DNA of 64,000 bases from Phycisphaeraceae bacterium. GTDB taxonomy: Bacteria > Planctomycetota > Phycisphaerae > Phycisphaerales > UBA1924. The translations under genes were made by a program, and so were the position numbers. Positions 17,192 to 26,717 of the stretch are shown one piece after another. The stretch covers positions 3,699,649 through 3,763,648 of the forward strand of contig CP075368.1 in NCBI GenBank assembly GCA_019454185.1, in the 5' to 3' direction. The notes beneath the pieces were generated by a model. It was not told where the DNA came from and did no database searches. It saw only the letters and a list, made by a program, of their open reading frames with translations. Positions within the stretch are counted from its first letter, which is position 1. Each line of letters begins with the position of its first letter.

Positions 17192-20100
17192 GTGGGCGCA
17201 CGCTGTCTCTCACGACACGACCTTGAGCGTTACGCCAAGGGCGAGCACGCCGCGGGGGCGGCACGTGACCACATCGAGGCGTGCTCCGAGTGTGCCGAGG
17301 CGATCGCGGAGATCCGTGAGAACGAGCGGTTTCTCGGTGCGGCCCGCACCGCCCTCATGGGTGCGGTCGGCCATGCGTTGCCCCGGGTCACGCTTCCCGC
17401 GGATGCGGTGCGCGGGTTCGAGTTGGGAGAGGAGATCAGCCGCGGCGGGCAGGGCGTGGTGTATCGCGCGGTGCAGACATCGACGAAGCGTTCCGCTGCG
17501 ATCAAGGTGCTCTTGGGCGGGGCGTTCGCGTCGGAGCGGCAGCGTCACCGGTTCGAGCGCGAGGTGGAGATCGCGGCGCGGCTGCGGCATCCGAACATTG
17601 TGTCGGTGTTCGAGTCGGGGCAGACCACGGACGGGACGCCCTATGTCGCGATGGAGTTTGTCGAGGGTGTGCCGCTGGACGCGTTTGTCGAGCAGCGATT
17701 CGGCGCGTTGAAGCGGTCGGATCGCGAGCGGATCAACGGGGTTGTCGCGCTGATGGCGATGATCGCGGCGGGTGTGGGGCACGCGCACACGGCGGGCGTG
17801 ATGCATCGGGATCTGAAGCCGTCGAATATTCTGGTTGACCGCGAGGGGAAGCCGCGGGTGCTGGATTTCGGGCTTGCGCGGGCATCGGAGCCGTCGCGGG
17901 ATCTCTCGACGACGCGTGAGTTCGTGGGGACGCCGGCGTACGCGTCGCCGGAGCAACTGGGCGGCGATCCTGCTTCGGTGAACGCGCGGACGGATGTGTA
18001 CGCGCTGGGGCTGATCCTGTACGCGCTGCTCACCGGGCGTCATCCGTATCCTGTGGTCGGGTCTATCGCGGAGGTGGCGCGGCACGCGATGGGGACCGAG
18101 CCGACGCCCCCTTCGAGGATCATCAAGCGTCTGCCCTCGGACGTTGAGACGATCGTGCTGAAGTGTCTGTCGAAGGACCCGGAGCGCCGGTACGCGAACG
18201 GCGCGGCCCTGGCGTCGGATCTGGATGACTACTTGCAGGGGCGGCCGATCTCGGCGCGGCGTGACAGCACGGCGTATGTGCTGCGGAAGCTGGCGATGCG
18301 CCATCGCGTTCCGGCGATCGCTGCGTTGCTTGTTATGGTCACGGTTGTTGCTGCCGCGATCGGGCTTGCGCTGCTGGCGAGCGACCTTGATCTTGCGCGT
18401 CGCGATGCGGAGCGTGCGCTGGCGGATAGCAACGTGCAGCGGGCGCGCATGATCGCCCGCACGGGCAACCCGACCCAAGCGGAGGAATTGATCTGGTCGC
18501 GGGCTGTGGGTCACGCGTTTGGCGGCGGCTTCGGCGCGCTGACGCGTGCGAGGGGCGAGACGCTCCGGGACGCTTGGGCACTGGCGGAGCTGTACGCGGC
18601 CTCGCCGTGCATCCTTCGGCTTGAGCCGGGAGTGCGGTTCCTCGCGCTGGGCTTCGGCGACGATGGCACGTCTATCTGGGCTATCGATGAGACTGGAGCA
18701 AGGTGGACATGGACGCTCGATGGACGCATGATGGACCGGACCGCGTCGAGCATTCCGGCGCTGGGATGGAACGATTCCGGTCACACCATCGACGGGCGCA
18801 CGATCGTGATTGATCGGGATCTAGACCTTCTTGTGTTCGAGGCCGGTGCTTCGGATGTGCGTTCCTGCGCGACGGGCGAGTCGGTGCAGTACTCGTCGAC
18901 AATCAGTCCGGACGGGAAGTATGTCGTGAGTCTGAACCGGGGCGGGGCGAACGGATTGACGGTCCGTGAGACTGCGGACCTGAACACTGTGTTCAGACTT
19001 GATCACGGCTATGCGAGTGCCATCTGGGTGGATTCCGGCACTGGTCTGATCCTTGCAACGAGCACGATGGCCGATGACAATCGGCGCGTCGAGTTTCGTA
19101 AGCCCCCGGATTGGAGCGTCACGCGTGTCGTTCCTGTCACGATGGAGTTCCGCGCGGGATACGCGGGTGTGCGCCATCCCCGCATCAGCCCGGACGGATC
19201 GCTGCTGGCGTGCTCGATAGGCGAGAATGTCATGCTGCACGACCTCTCGGACCCGGAGGCGTCCTTGGTCGCGACGATGCACCGCGCCGCGACGGTGAAC
19301 GACATCCAGTTAGCACCGTCAGGAAAGCGCATGGTGGTGTCATCGATCGACGGGTCGATCGCTTCGCTGCGCCTGCCGGACCTTTCGGTGGAGCGGGCCA
19401 TCCACACGGGCACGGACATGCGCCGCTTCGCCTATTCGGAGCGCGACAACCTGGTCGCCACCATCAACCTCAGTGGCGGCCTTGCGCTGCACAGTCTCGC
19501 GGATCGCCCCTGGATGCAGCGCATCCCCTCGGTCGAGGCGACCAAGGCATGCGTCGATGTCGCGCCCGGCGGCACGATCGCGTGGGGCGACGAGGACGGG
19601 ATGGTCCACGTCCTCCCGGAGGGCGAGCCGGCGCGGGCGTTCTCGTTCGCGGCGCACGGTTCAGAAGTCGGCGTCGCGACCGCCGTCAACTCGATCTGCT
19701 TCTCTCCTGATGGTCGGGCGTTCGTCACGGCAGGCATGGACGGGGTGGTCGCAGAATGGGCGTCCGACGGCACGCTCATCCGCACGATCTCTCGCGTCCG
19801 CGCCAGCGCGTGGTCGGCGCAGTACTCGCCCAGGGGAGACGCGATCGCCGCGGGATTCTCCGACGGGACATTCCGCATCTGGCGTGAGGGCATCGAGGAT
19901 CCGGTCGTGGTCCACTTGGCGCAGGTGAACCGCATCCCATCACTGAGATTCAGCCCGGACGGAGACAGGATTGTCGCGGCGACCGTCGGCGGGGGAGTCA
20001 TCGTCGCCGATGCGCAGACAGGGAAGACGATCGTCGAGCTGCCGATCCAGCACACGTTCTCGCGCGCGGTCGAGTGGTCTCCCGATGGCTCGCGAATCTA

Positions 20101-20530
20101 CACCGCGAGCGACGACAACAAGGTCCGAGTGTGGGACGGGCGGACGTACGCGCTGCTGCGCGTCATCTCCGGTCTGCCATGGGGGCCGTTCTCCATCCGG
20201 CTGCACCCCGACGGGAACATCCTGTTTGTTGTCGGGCGCGGCGGCGAGCTCTTCGTGCTGGATCCGGAACGTGGCATGGAGATCGCACGGCTCGATGTCG
20301 CGACAAGGCACATTTTCTCCATTGCTTTCTCGCCCGGAGGAGAGCGGGTGATCCTCTCGGGACAGGACACGCCGCTCTACGTCGTCGATCTTGCGCGTCT
20401 CGGCGAGCCGGTCGTTGCCCAGCAGTCCTGGTGGCGATCGGTTCTGGTGAGAAAGCCGCTGGATCGCCCGGGCCCTGTAGATCCGCCGCCCCCGATTGAG
20501 CGTGCATCCAGCCAAGGCCCGGGCAAATGA
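17192..20530 (+). CDS. Membrane Ser/Thr protein kinase with anti-sigma-like zinc finger and WD40 propeller
   Basis: A 1112-residue protein; start GTG at 17192. Residues 1-40 contain H27-x3-C31-x2-C34, a spacing typical of zinc-binding anti-sigma (zf-HC2-like) modules. The kinase domain (about 75-345) has a Gly-rich loop (SRGGQGVVYRA), AAIK, HRDLKPSN (from about 205), DFG and the SPEQ activation-segment end, so it looks active. A transmembrane segment is at about 372-396. The rest (about 480-1080) is a set of WD40 repeats (FSPDGRAFVTAGMDGVVAEW and similar), probably facing the periplasm or forming a docking propeller. This is a receptor-like kinase common in planctomycetes. No sigma gene is adjacent here, unlike the related kinase at 45102. 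Confidence 0.92.
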   Translation: MGARCLSRHDLERYAKGEHAAGAARDHIEACSECAEAIAEIRENERFLGAARTALMGAVGHALPRVTLPADAVRGFELGEEISRGGQGVVYRAVQTSTKRSAAIKVLLGGAFASERQRHRFEREVEIAARLRHPNIVSVFESGQTTDGTPYVAMEFVEGVPLDAFVEQRFGALKRSDRERINGVVALMAMIAAGVGHAHTAGVMHRDLKPSNILVDREGKPRVLDFGLARASEPSRDLSTTREFVGTPAYASPEQLGGDPASVNARTDVYALGLILYALLTGRHPYPVVGSIAEVARHAMGTEPTPPSRIIKRLPSDVETIVLKCLSKDPERRYANGAALASDLDDYLQGRPISARRDSTAYVLRKLAMRHRVPAIAALLVMVTVVAAAIGLALLASDLDLARRDAERALADSNVQRARMIARTGNPTQAEELIWSRAVGHAFGGGFGALTRARGETLRDAWALAELYAASPCILRLEPGVRFLALGFGDDGTSIWAIDETGARWTWTLDGRMMDRTASSIPALGWNDSGHTIDGRTIVIDRDLDLLVFEAGASDVRSCATGESVQYSSTISPDGKYVVSLNRGGANGLTVRETADLNTVFRLDHGYASAIWVDSGTGLILATSTMADDNRRVEFRKPPDWSVTRVVPVTMEFRAGYAGVRHPRISPDGSLLACSIGENVMLHDLSDPEASLVATMHRAATVNDIQLAPSGKRMVVSSIDGSIASLRLPDLSVERAIHTGTDMRRFAYSERDNLVATINLSGGLALHSLADRPWMQRIPSVEATKACVDVAPGGTIAWGDEDGMVHVLPEGEPARAFSFAAHGSEVGVATAVNSICFSPDGRAFVTAGMDGVVAEWASDGTLIRTISRVRASAWSAQYSPRGDAIAAGFSDGTFRIWREGIEDPVVVHLAQVNRIPSLRFSPDGDRIVAATVGGGVIVADAQTGKTIVELPIQHTFSRAVEWSPDGSRIYTASDDNKVRVWDGRTYALLRVISGLPWGPFSIRLHPDGNILFVVGRGGELFVLDPERGMEIARLDVATRHIFSIAFSPGGERVILSGQDTPLYVVDLARLGEPVVAQQSWWRSVLVRKPLDRPGPVDPPPPIERASSQGPGK

Positions 20531-20575
20531 TCAGCGAAGAGGCGGCGAGCGTGGGTTGATTCTCTTGTTGCCCTC

Positions 20576-20794
20576 TCAGCGAGGCATCGGGTTCCCGTTG
20601 TCGGCGCGAGCATCGTTTCTCGCGAGAATCGCCCGTGCAGCAAGCAAGACCAGGAGGGCGGAGTCTGCCGCGAAGGCGGCCACAAGCCACCAGCTGGTTC
20701 GGTCACCCGCGATGCTGATCATGAGTGCGATCGCGATCGCAGCCAGCACCACGAGTGCCGTCGCTGTAGCCGCGATAACGAGGAACTGTCGCAT
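20576..20794 (-). CDS. Small two-helix membrane protein
   Basis: A 72-residue frame with two clear membrane helices (about 4-28 and 36-57), ending in a polar tail (ARNDARADNGNP). It starts three bases after the stop of the PEP-CTERM gene at 20798, on the same strand, so they are likely co-transcribed. I do not recognise a family. The tight spacing and clean hydrophobic pattern support a real gene. Confidence 0.55.
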   Translation of the reverse strand: MRQFLVIAATATALVVLAAIAIALMISIAGDRTSWWLVAAFAADSALLVLLAARAILARNDARADNGNPMPR

Positions 20795-20797
20795 CGT

Positions 20798-21544
20798 TCA
20801 CCTCCTCCGTCGCCCGGCGGCGAGCCCGGCGAGGGCGAGCAGCCCGGTTGTGCCAGGTGAGGGGACCACCTCGATCGTCGCGCTGAAGATGATGCCACCG
20901 GCACCATAGCCGATATCACGCTGATAGAAGTACAGGTAGTTCAGCCCCGGGCTCACCATTGTGGTGATGCTCTGCGTGTGAGTCGTCGCGTATGCGAAGT
21001 TGAAGCCCTGGTACTGGTAGCCGGTCAGGAAGCCGTTGACATACAGACCGTCGGGGTTCGGGCCGCCCGAGTACCAGTCGCCGAGTACGTCGTCAACGCC
21101 GCCCTCCATCGTCAGCGTGGCACTTGTGATGGAGGTGGTGTTGATCCAGAACGGCACCGCGTAGAGCACGGAGCCGGATGGTCCGTACCCGCCGCTCTCG
21201 GCATAGTTGATCCAACGCGCGAGTGGATCGCTCAGCGGCGCAACCGCCCCGCCCATCCACGCGCCCTGTGGATTGACGACCCTCGCTGCGGCACCCGAAG
21301 CGGTCGCAGCAAAGTCCGTTGCTGTGAACGCTGCGGCAGAGACCCCGACGCCCGAAGGGTTACCCCACGGGTTGAATCTGACGGTGTCGTCCGCAGCTCC
21401 TGCGATGCCGGGTACGCCTCCCGACTGCCCGCTCCGTACTGTGATGATCTCCAAGCCGAGGGCGGTGCCGGCGTGGCATCCGATCGCCAGGGCCGTGCCG
21501 CATGCCGCCGCGAGCCAACGCGTTCCATTCAGTTTGCTGATCAT
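20798..21544 (-). CDS. PEP-CTERM-type secreted protein (paralogue of 48137-48895)
   Basis: A 248-residue protein from ATG at 21544. It has an N-terminal signal peptide ending near ALG (about 30). The C-terminus VVPSPGTTGLLALAGLAAG followed by RRRR is a PEP-CTERM-like sorting signal: a short Pro motif, one hydrophobic helix and an Arg cluster, normally cut by an exosortase. The mature domain shares RSGQ.GG.PG.AG..DD, SDPLARWIN and NYLYFYQRDIG with the protein at 48137, so these define a family of secreted proteins in this organism. Binding role unknown; a carbohydrate-binding beta-sandwich is plausible. Confidence 0.85.
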   Translation of the reverse strand: MISKLNGTRWLAAACGTALAIGCHAGTALGLEIITVRSGQSGGVPGIAGAADDTVRFNPWGNPSGVGVSAAAFTATDFAATASGAAARVVNPQGAWMGGAVAPLSDPLARWINYAESGGYGPSGSVLYAVPFWINTTSITSATLTMEGGVDDVLGDWYSGGPNPDGLYVNGFLTGYQYQGFNFAYATTHTQSITTMVSPGLNYLYFYQRDIGYGAGGIIFSATIEVVPSPGTTGLLALAGLAAGRRRR

Positions 21545-21735
21545 GACGTTCTCCTTTTCTTTGGTTCTGGCGCACCCGCGCCTGTGGAGACTTGTCGTGT
21601 GGAGCACGGACCTCTCACGTTGCTCCGAGTATTTCGCGCGAGATTGTGAGGCGGCGAGCATGCGTACCAAAGAAACCGCCCCGACACCCCCCACGTGTGG
21701 AGGGATGCCGGGGCGGTCAGAGGGTGAGAGAGAGT

Positions 21736-21807
21736 CACGAAGTCGCGAAGTCGCGAAGTCGCGAAGTCACGAAGTCACGAAGTCACGAAGTCACGAAGTC
21801 ACGAGAT
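21736..21807. repeat. Tandem 8-nt repeat, CRCGAAGT x 8
   Basis: Eight units of CACGAAGT or CGCGAAGT plus a partial ninth (CACGAGAT) end exactly at the stop codon of the following PEP-CTERM gene. The unit length is not a multiple of three. Short relatives (GTCACGAAGTC) occur near 730. Confidence 0.9.
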
Positions 21808-23063
21808 CAGCGGCGGCGACGGGTTGCGAGGAGGCCGCCGAGGCCGAGGAGGGAGAGAGAGGCGGGGGAGGGGATTGTGGCGTACCAGACGGTCGTGTAT
21901 CCCTCGGGCGCGATGCCCACGCCGGATATCGCCAGGCCGTCGGGCGAGATGCCGTTGACGCGCGAGAGGTGCCACCCTTCGAGTCCGCTGACGCCCAGGC
22001 CGGTGAGGTATGCCGCGGCGTCCATGGGCTCGTACCCGCCCGACCCGTTCAGCCAGACCATGGCGGTCTCGATCCCGCCCATGGTGATCGAACCTCCGGC
22101 GAGGGACGAATCGAGCGAGAGCGCGGCGACCATCGAATCGTGGTCGTCCATGAGATCGACCTGCCCGTCGCCGTTGACATCGCCACCGTCGAGCTGCGTA
22201 AAGCCGCCTGTGCTGATGCGATAGAGGCCGCCCTTTGTGATAGAACGGGTGGTGCTGATCGTGGCGAAGCAGGCGTCGTTGTCGCCGGCGAGACCGTCGA
22301 ACGCCAGGCCCACGGAGTCGGGGCCTGCGACGGAGGGATCGACGACTGTCAAGCCGCCGGGGGACCAGATGATCCCCTTCACGCCCTCTTCTCTGATTGC
22401 CTTGGGTTGCGGGCGCGGGCTGTAGTTGTTGGAGATCGTGCCGACGCGGATCGCCCCGTCTGACGAGATCCCCGTGACCTCCGAGGCGAGCGTGCCCGCA
22501 GGCGTCGGGAGGAGCGTGGGGGCTGTGTCAAAGCCGCTGAACATGTCGAAGATGACGGCGTGGGGCGTCTCCGGCCCGCCTCCGGCCGATCCGTAGACTG
22601 CGCCGCCGATGAGTCGGCCTGAGGCGTCGATCTACGTGGCCCAACTGGCGCCGAAGCCCAGGTCGTTGAGCAGGTGCATCGTGCCCTCGCCGCCTTCCTC
22701 GGTGTTCCACGCGAACGCCGCGGGGCGCGGCTTCTTGACAAGGCCGACGTCGATCCCCTTGATTGGATCGCCCGGGCCGCGGGTCTGGGCGAAGGCGTAG
22801 GACTCGGCGAAGACCCTATCGGGAAAGACGAGCTCAATAATGATGCTGTTCTGAACATCCCAGAGACCCAGGATGGAGCTTTCGTCGCTTCGCGTGCCGT
22901 GGAAGGGGACCATGGCCCGATTGGAGGTGTTGGACCGACTTTCGTTGTAGTTCTTCGATGGGCAGTTGATGAACTGGAAGGACTGCGCGGAGGCGCTGCC
23001 GCTCCAGACAAGCCCGATGGCGAGTCCCGCGGCGAGGGTGGTTCGCGTTGCGTGCCGGTTCAT
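21807..23063 (-). pseudogene. PEP-CTERM/HAF-repeat secreted protein interrupted by one in-frame TAG
   Basis: From ATG at 23063 (MNRHATRTTLAAG) the frame runs through a signal peptide and a secreted domain, then hits TAG at 22632-22634 after GASWAT. In the same frame it continues without another stop to 21807 (IDASGRLIGGAVYG..). The stop most likely replaced CAG (Gln). The downstream part contains HAF-like motifs (ISSDGAIRVGT, ISPDGLAISG), a dockerin-like calcium loop (DVNGDGQVDLMDD) and a PEP-CTERM end (IPSPASLSLLGLGGLLAT then RRRR). The intact protein would be about 418 residues and cell-surface bound. Alternatives are a sequencing error or readthrough. An ATG at 23102 is a possible earlier start. 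Confidence 0.75.
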
Positions 23064-23280
23064 GGTGCGAGTGGACTGTCCGTTGTGATTCGTGCCGTGC
23101 ATGATGATGCTCCTCTGTTGATGTCCCGTTCGCCTCAGTGGCGCGGGGGTTGTTGTTCAACAGGGACTTGGAGCGTGGCAGCAGGGCCTATCACATGCGC
23201 ATGAGAAAGATGCCCCCAGCCACCGTGGTCACGGCTGGTCTGCGGCGATGGGCTTCATTGTCGAGCGATTCGCGATCGCC

Positions 23281-24558
23281 TCAATCCACCTTCGCCATGG
23301 GCGCGGAGAGGGAGAGCATGCGGTCGACCGCCGCGAGCGCGGCGGAGCGTACCTCGGGGTGGACGCGCACGGCGTTGACGACCTTCGGTTGGCCTTGCGT
23401 TGCGCCGTCTTTGGTTGAGTAGCCCGCGAGTTGATCGAGCACCCAGAGCAGGTGCGGCTGGTCGATCCTGAACATGGTGGTGCAGAGGCACTGGCAGTCG
23501 GAGAGGATGCTGGCGTGCACACCTCGTGCGGCGGCTTCACGGGCCAGGCGTCCGACGAGGTGGACCTCGGTGCCGATCGCCCAGCGCGAGCCGGGCTTGG
23601 CGGCGCGGATGGTCTTGATGATGAACTCGGTGGAGCCCGCGAGGTCGGCCTTGTCGACGACCTCTTTGCAGCACTCGGGGTGGACGAGGATCTTCATCGG
23701 CTCTTCGCCGGGGGCGAGGGCGTCGTTGGCCTTCCTGATCTCGTCGCAGTGCTCAGGGCGGAAGAGCTTGTGGACGGAGCAGTGACCGGCCCAGAGGATG
23801 ACCTTGGCGCGGGCGATCTGGTCGGCGGTCGAGCCGCCGAGGGGGTCTCCGCGGCGGACGAGGCGCGGGTCGTAGAGGCAGGTCTCGGTGGCGACATCGA
23901 GGCCGTAGGCGGCGGCGGTGTTGCGGCCGAGGTGTTGGTCGGGGAGGAAGAGGACTTTGATCTGTTCGGCTTGTCCATTGTGATCGGCTGCTGCGGGGAT
24001 CGTGCCGCCTGCCATGGCCCAGTCGAAGACCTGGCGTGCGTTGCTGCTTGTGCAGCACGCGCCGCCGTTGGCGCCGACGAAGGCCTTTACGGCTGCGGTG
24101 GAGTTGACGTAGGTGATGGGGATGATGCGGCCGGGCCACTCACCTTTGCCGCCCGAAGCGAGGTGCTGCTCGTTGAGCGTCTTGTGGAGGGTCTCCCAGC
24201 AATCGACGGCGTCTTCGTAGGCGGCCATGTCGGCCATGGAGCAGCCGGCGGACATGTCGGGGAGGATGACGTCGACGTGCTCGGGAGTGAGCATGTCGGC
24301 GGTTTCGGCCATGAAGTGGACGCCGCAGAAGATGACCCACTTGACGGGGCGTTCGGTGGCGACCTTGGCGGCGAGTTGCGAGAGTTTGAGGGAGTCGCCG
24401 GTGTAGTCGGCGTGGCGGATGATGTCGTCGGTCTGGTAGTGGTGACCGAGGATGACGAGAGACTCGCCGAGTTCGGCCCGGCGCTCCGTGATGAGGCGGG
24501 CGGCCTCATCGGGGTTCATCTTGATGTATCGCTCGGGGAGCGAGGGTTGCCAGAGCAC
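23281..24558 (-). CDS. nadA: Quinolinate synthase NadA
   Basis: A 425-residue protein. I place the start at GTG 24558, preceded by GGCGGAG, because it gives MLWQPSLPERYIKM, which aligns with the conserved N-terminus of the family; the ATG at 24519 would lose this. NadA condenses iminoaspartate with dihydroxyacetone phosphate to make quinolinate for NAD, using a [4Fe-4S] cluster. Cluster and active-site features are visible: FCGVHFMAE, ACCTSSNARQ, LVHPECC, and AIGTEVHLV. It is cytoplasmic. No nadB or nadC is adjacent. Confidence 0.93.
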   Translation of the reverse strand: MLWQPSLPERYIKMNPDEAARLITERRAELGESLVILGHHYQTDDIIRHADYTGDSLKLSQLAAKVATERPVKWVIFCGVHFMAETADMLTPEHVDVILPDMSAGCSMADMAAYEDAVDCWETLHKTLNEQHLASGGKGEWPGRIIPITYVNSTAAVKAFVGANGGACCTSSNARQVFDWAMAGGTIPAAADHNGQAEQIKVLFLPDQHLGRNTAAAYGLDVATETCLYDPRLVRRGDPLGGSTADQIARAKVILWAGHCSVHKLFRPEHCDEIRKANDALAPGEEPMKILVHPECCKEVVDKADLAGSTEFIIKTIRAAKPGSRWAIGTEVHLVGRLAREAAARGVHASILSDCQCLCTTMFRIDQPHLLWVLDQLAGYSTKDGATQGQPKVVNAVRVHPEVRSAALAAVDRMLSLSAPMAKVD

Positions 24559-24654
24559 GCGCGTTCTCCGCCTTCGGGATCGGTCCAGATCCCGGCATCG
24601 GCCGTGATGCCGAATCGTAGGAGGAGGCAACGGGCATGCCCGTCGAGGGTCGGG

Positions 24655-24996
24655 TTACGCGGCGGCACGGGCGGGCATCGGCACTTCGGCGATCCGCTGG
24701 ATCGCGACGGTCTGCTGCCCGTTGAAGGGGGGGAAGACGCGTGTGACGCGGGCATCGCTCATCGACAGTTCGTCGATGACGGCCTGTCCGCGCCACGCGA
24801 CCCCGATGCGGATCGTGTCGCCGGCGTGCAGTTCTTGGGGCGTGCGGAGCGCGACGAGGAGGCCGCCGAGCGAGACGTCACGGGTGATGCCGGGGATGGC
24901 CCTGCCGGTCTTGGCCTCGATGATCTTGCAGGGGGCCTCGACCTTGTGGCGGACGTAGCGCCGGCGATCCTGATTCTGGGTGATCGAGCGTGTCAT
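24655..24996 (-). CDS. PilZ-domain protein (c-di-GMP binding)
   Basis: A 113-residue protein that is almost entirely a PilZ domain. The c-di-GMP-binding motif RRRYVRHKVE (RxxxR type, residues about 11-20) and DVSLGGL (D-x-S-x-x-G) are intact. PilZ proteins sense cyclic di-GMP and adjust motility, polysaccharide synthesis or export. A GGDEF cyclase is encoded at 60723 in this window. The gene lies upstream of nadA on the same strand (about 97 bases) and divergent from a glycosyltransferase. Regulation of the glycosyltransferase is possible but unproven. Confidence 0.88.
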   Translation of the reverse strand: MTRSITQNQDRRRYVRHKVEAPCKIIEAKTGRAIPGITRDVSLGGLLVALRTPQELHAGDTIRIGVAWRGQAVIDELSMSDARVTRVFPPFNGQQTVAIQRIAEVPMPARAAA

Positions 24997-25208
24997 CGTG
25001 GTGCTCCTGGTCGGGCCGTGGCCCTGATGGTGCATGGAATGCCTGCTCTGTCTCGCCTCCGGACGGTCGGACGATCGAGTTATCGGGGTCCATGGGGGCG
25101 GACTTTGGTCAAACCCCGAAAGTGCCGATAACAGACCTGCGGGTGTCGGTGGGGCTTGCCCCCAGCACACCCGGCTTCTGGCACCCATGCCCGAACCCGG
25201 AGCCATAT

Positions 25209-26315
25209 ATGTCCGAGCGAACGCGTCCGGAACTCTCGATCCTCATCCCGACGTGCGGGCGTCCTGAGAAACTCAGGGCGTGCATCGGGGGCCTGGTCTC
25301 TCAGGATGCGCCCCCGGGCACGTTCGAGATTCTGGTCGGGGTCGACGGCCCCACATCGGGAGAGGCCGAGGCCGTGGATGAGGCGATCCGTCTCAACGCG
25401 TCGAGCCGGTCGGCACCGCGGGTGGCGTGCCGCGTCTTTGAACTCCCTCGTGCCGGTCCGGCCGCGACGCGCAACGCCTTGCTTGGCCACGCGCGAGGTG
25501 GGCACGTACTGCTCCTGAACGACGATGTGATCCCTGACCCCGCGTGCGTTCGCACTCACCTTGAGGCGCAGCGCGAACTCGCTGCATCCGGCCGGACGGC
25601 GATGGTGCTCGGGGCTGCTCCGTGGAAGATCCACGAGCCGGATCGCCTGTTTGACCGGATGCTCCGCGAGACATCGATGGTGTTTTTCTACGACCAGATG
25701 ACGGGTGCCGCGGCGGCGGATCCCGGCCATGACTGGGGTTTCCGGCACGCGTGGACGCTGAACCTCTCGATGCCTGCCGGTGCGCTTCCGGATGCGGGCG
25801 GGTTCGATGCCTCGTTTCCCTCGGCCTGCTACGAGGACCTTGAGTGCGCCTGGCGGATCTGTCGCCGGTTCCGTGCGCCGGTTCTCTACAGGCCCGGCGC
25901 GGTGGTGGTCCACGACCATCGTTATGAGCCGCTTGACTATCTTGCGCGCGAGCTTCGTCTGGGCTACGACGCGCTTCTGCTGGCGCACTGCGCTGCCGAG
26001 TGCGCGATGGAGATCTTTCGGCGTGATGTCGCTTCGACGGAGGAGATCGCCCGCTGTGCTGCCGAGGTGGAGCGGGACGCCCCGCACGCCCGGGGGCTGG
26101 CCCGGTCGTTCCTCGCGCTGGCCGATGCCCCGGCGGGGTTGGTTCGCGAGCGTTCCACGCCGACGAGCGGGGTCGGGGCTGTGTATCAGCACCATCTGCC
26201 GCTCAAGCGGTGGCTCTGGAAGGTGGGGCTGCTCTCTGCCGCGGAGGAGCGGCCGTTCGAGACGCTGGACGCCGGGGAGCTGTTGGGCATCCGGCGGGTG
26301 ACGATGGCTGCGTGA
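25209..26315 (+). CDS. Family 2 glycosyltransferase
   Basis: A 368-residue protein from ATG at 25209 (MSERTRPELSILIPTCGRPE). The GT-A nucleotide-diphospho-sugar fold begins LSILIPTCGRPEKLRACIGG. It has a metal-binding LNDDVIPDP (D-x-D-like NDD), and an acceptor-side region with YEDLECAWRI (ED motif of GT2). No transmembrane segment is seen, so it is probably cytoplasmic or peripheral. It would transfer a sugar to a glycan or lipid carrier. It is divergent from the PilZ gene, and followed 47 bases later by a small gene of unknown function. Confidence 0.9.
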   Translation: MSERTRPELSILIPTCGRPEKLRACIGGLVSQDAPPGTFEILVGVDGPTSGEAEAVDEAIRLNASSRSAPRVACRVFELPRAGPAATRNALLGHARGGHVLLLNDDVIPDPACVRTHLEAQRELAASGRTAMVLGAAPWKIHEPDRLFDRMLRETSMVFFYDQMTGAAAADPGHDWGFRHAWTLNLSMPAGALPDAGGFDASFPSACYEDLECAWRICRRFRAPVLYRPGAVVVHDHRYEPLDYLARELRLGYDALLLAHCAAECAMEIFRRDVASTEEIARCAAEVERDAPHARGLARSFLALADAPAGLVRERSTPTSGVGAVYQHHLPLKRWLWKVGLLSAAEERPFETLDAGELLGIRRVTMAA

Positions 26316-26362
26316 GCGGTTTCGATGGCGTCGGCGCGTCGGCGGATCTACGCTTGGTGCCT

Positions 26363-26617
26363 ATGTCACTCTCACTCGACACGTTCCAGCAAGGCCAGCG
26401 CGTCCGCGTGACGCAGCAGGTTCCGCGTCAACTCGGCACGCACACGATCACGGTCGAGGGGGTCGTGCAGCGTTTCGGCCAGGCGACGACCGGCTCGTGG
26501 TTTGCGCACAGCAAGGACAAGAAGCTCTGGCTCGACCGGCTTGAACTGAAGAAGGACGACGGTGAGATCGTGGTCGTGAACCTCGATCGGTACAGCCGCG
26601 TCGAGATCGTGGGCTGA
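26363..26617 (+). CDS. Small conserved-looking protein, 84 residues
   Basis: The frame runs from ATG at 26363 (MSLSLDTFQQGQRVRVTQQV). The pattern of alternating hydrophobic and charged residues (HTITVEGVVQRFGQATTGSW, then WLDRLELKKDDGEIVVVNLD) suggests a small beta-barrel. I do not recognise a named family. It is cytoplasmic (no signal). It ends about 100 bases before the convergent HU gene. Confidence 0.65.
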   Translation: MSLSLDTFQQGQRVRVTQQVPRQLGTHTITVEGVVQRFGQATTGSWFAHSKDKKLWLDRLELKKDDGEIVVVNLDRYSRVEIVG

Positions 26618-26618
26618 G

Positions 26619-26677
26619 CCGGTTCGGCTTTCCCAGGTTCGACTTCGCGAATTCGGGTTGCCCGGTTCGGCTTTCCC
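26619..26677. repeat. Direct repeat CCGGTTCGGCTTTCCC
   Basis: Two identical 16-base copies lie at 26619-26634 and 26662-26677, between the convergent genes at 26617 and 26718. A third partial copy (CCGGTTCGGCGGG) follows. Confidence 0.8.
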
Positions 26678-26717
26678 GGTTCGGCGGGTGTGATGTCGTT
26701 CTGCGGAATGGGCCAGA

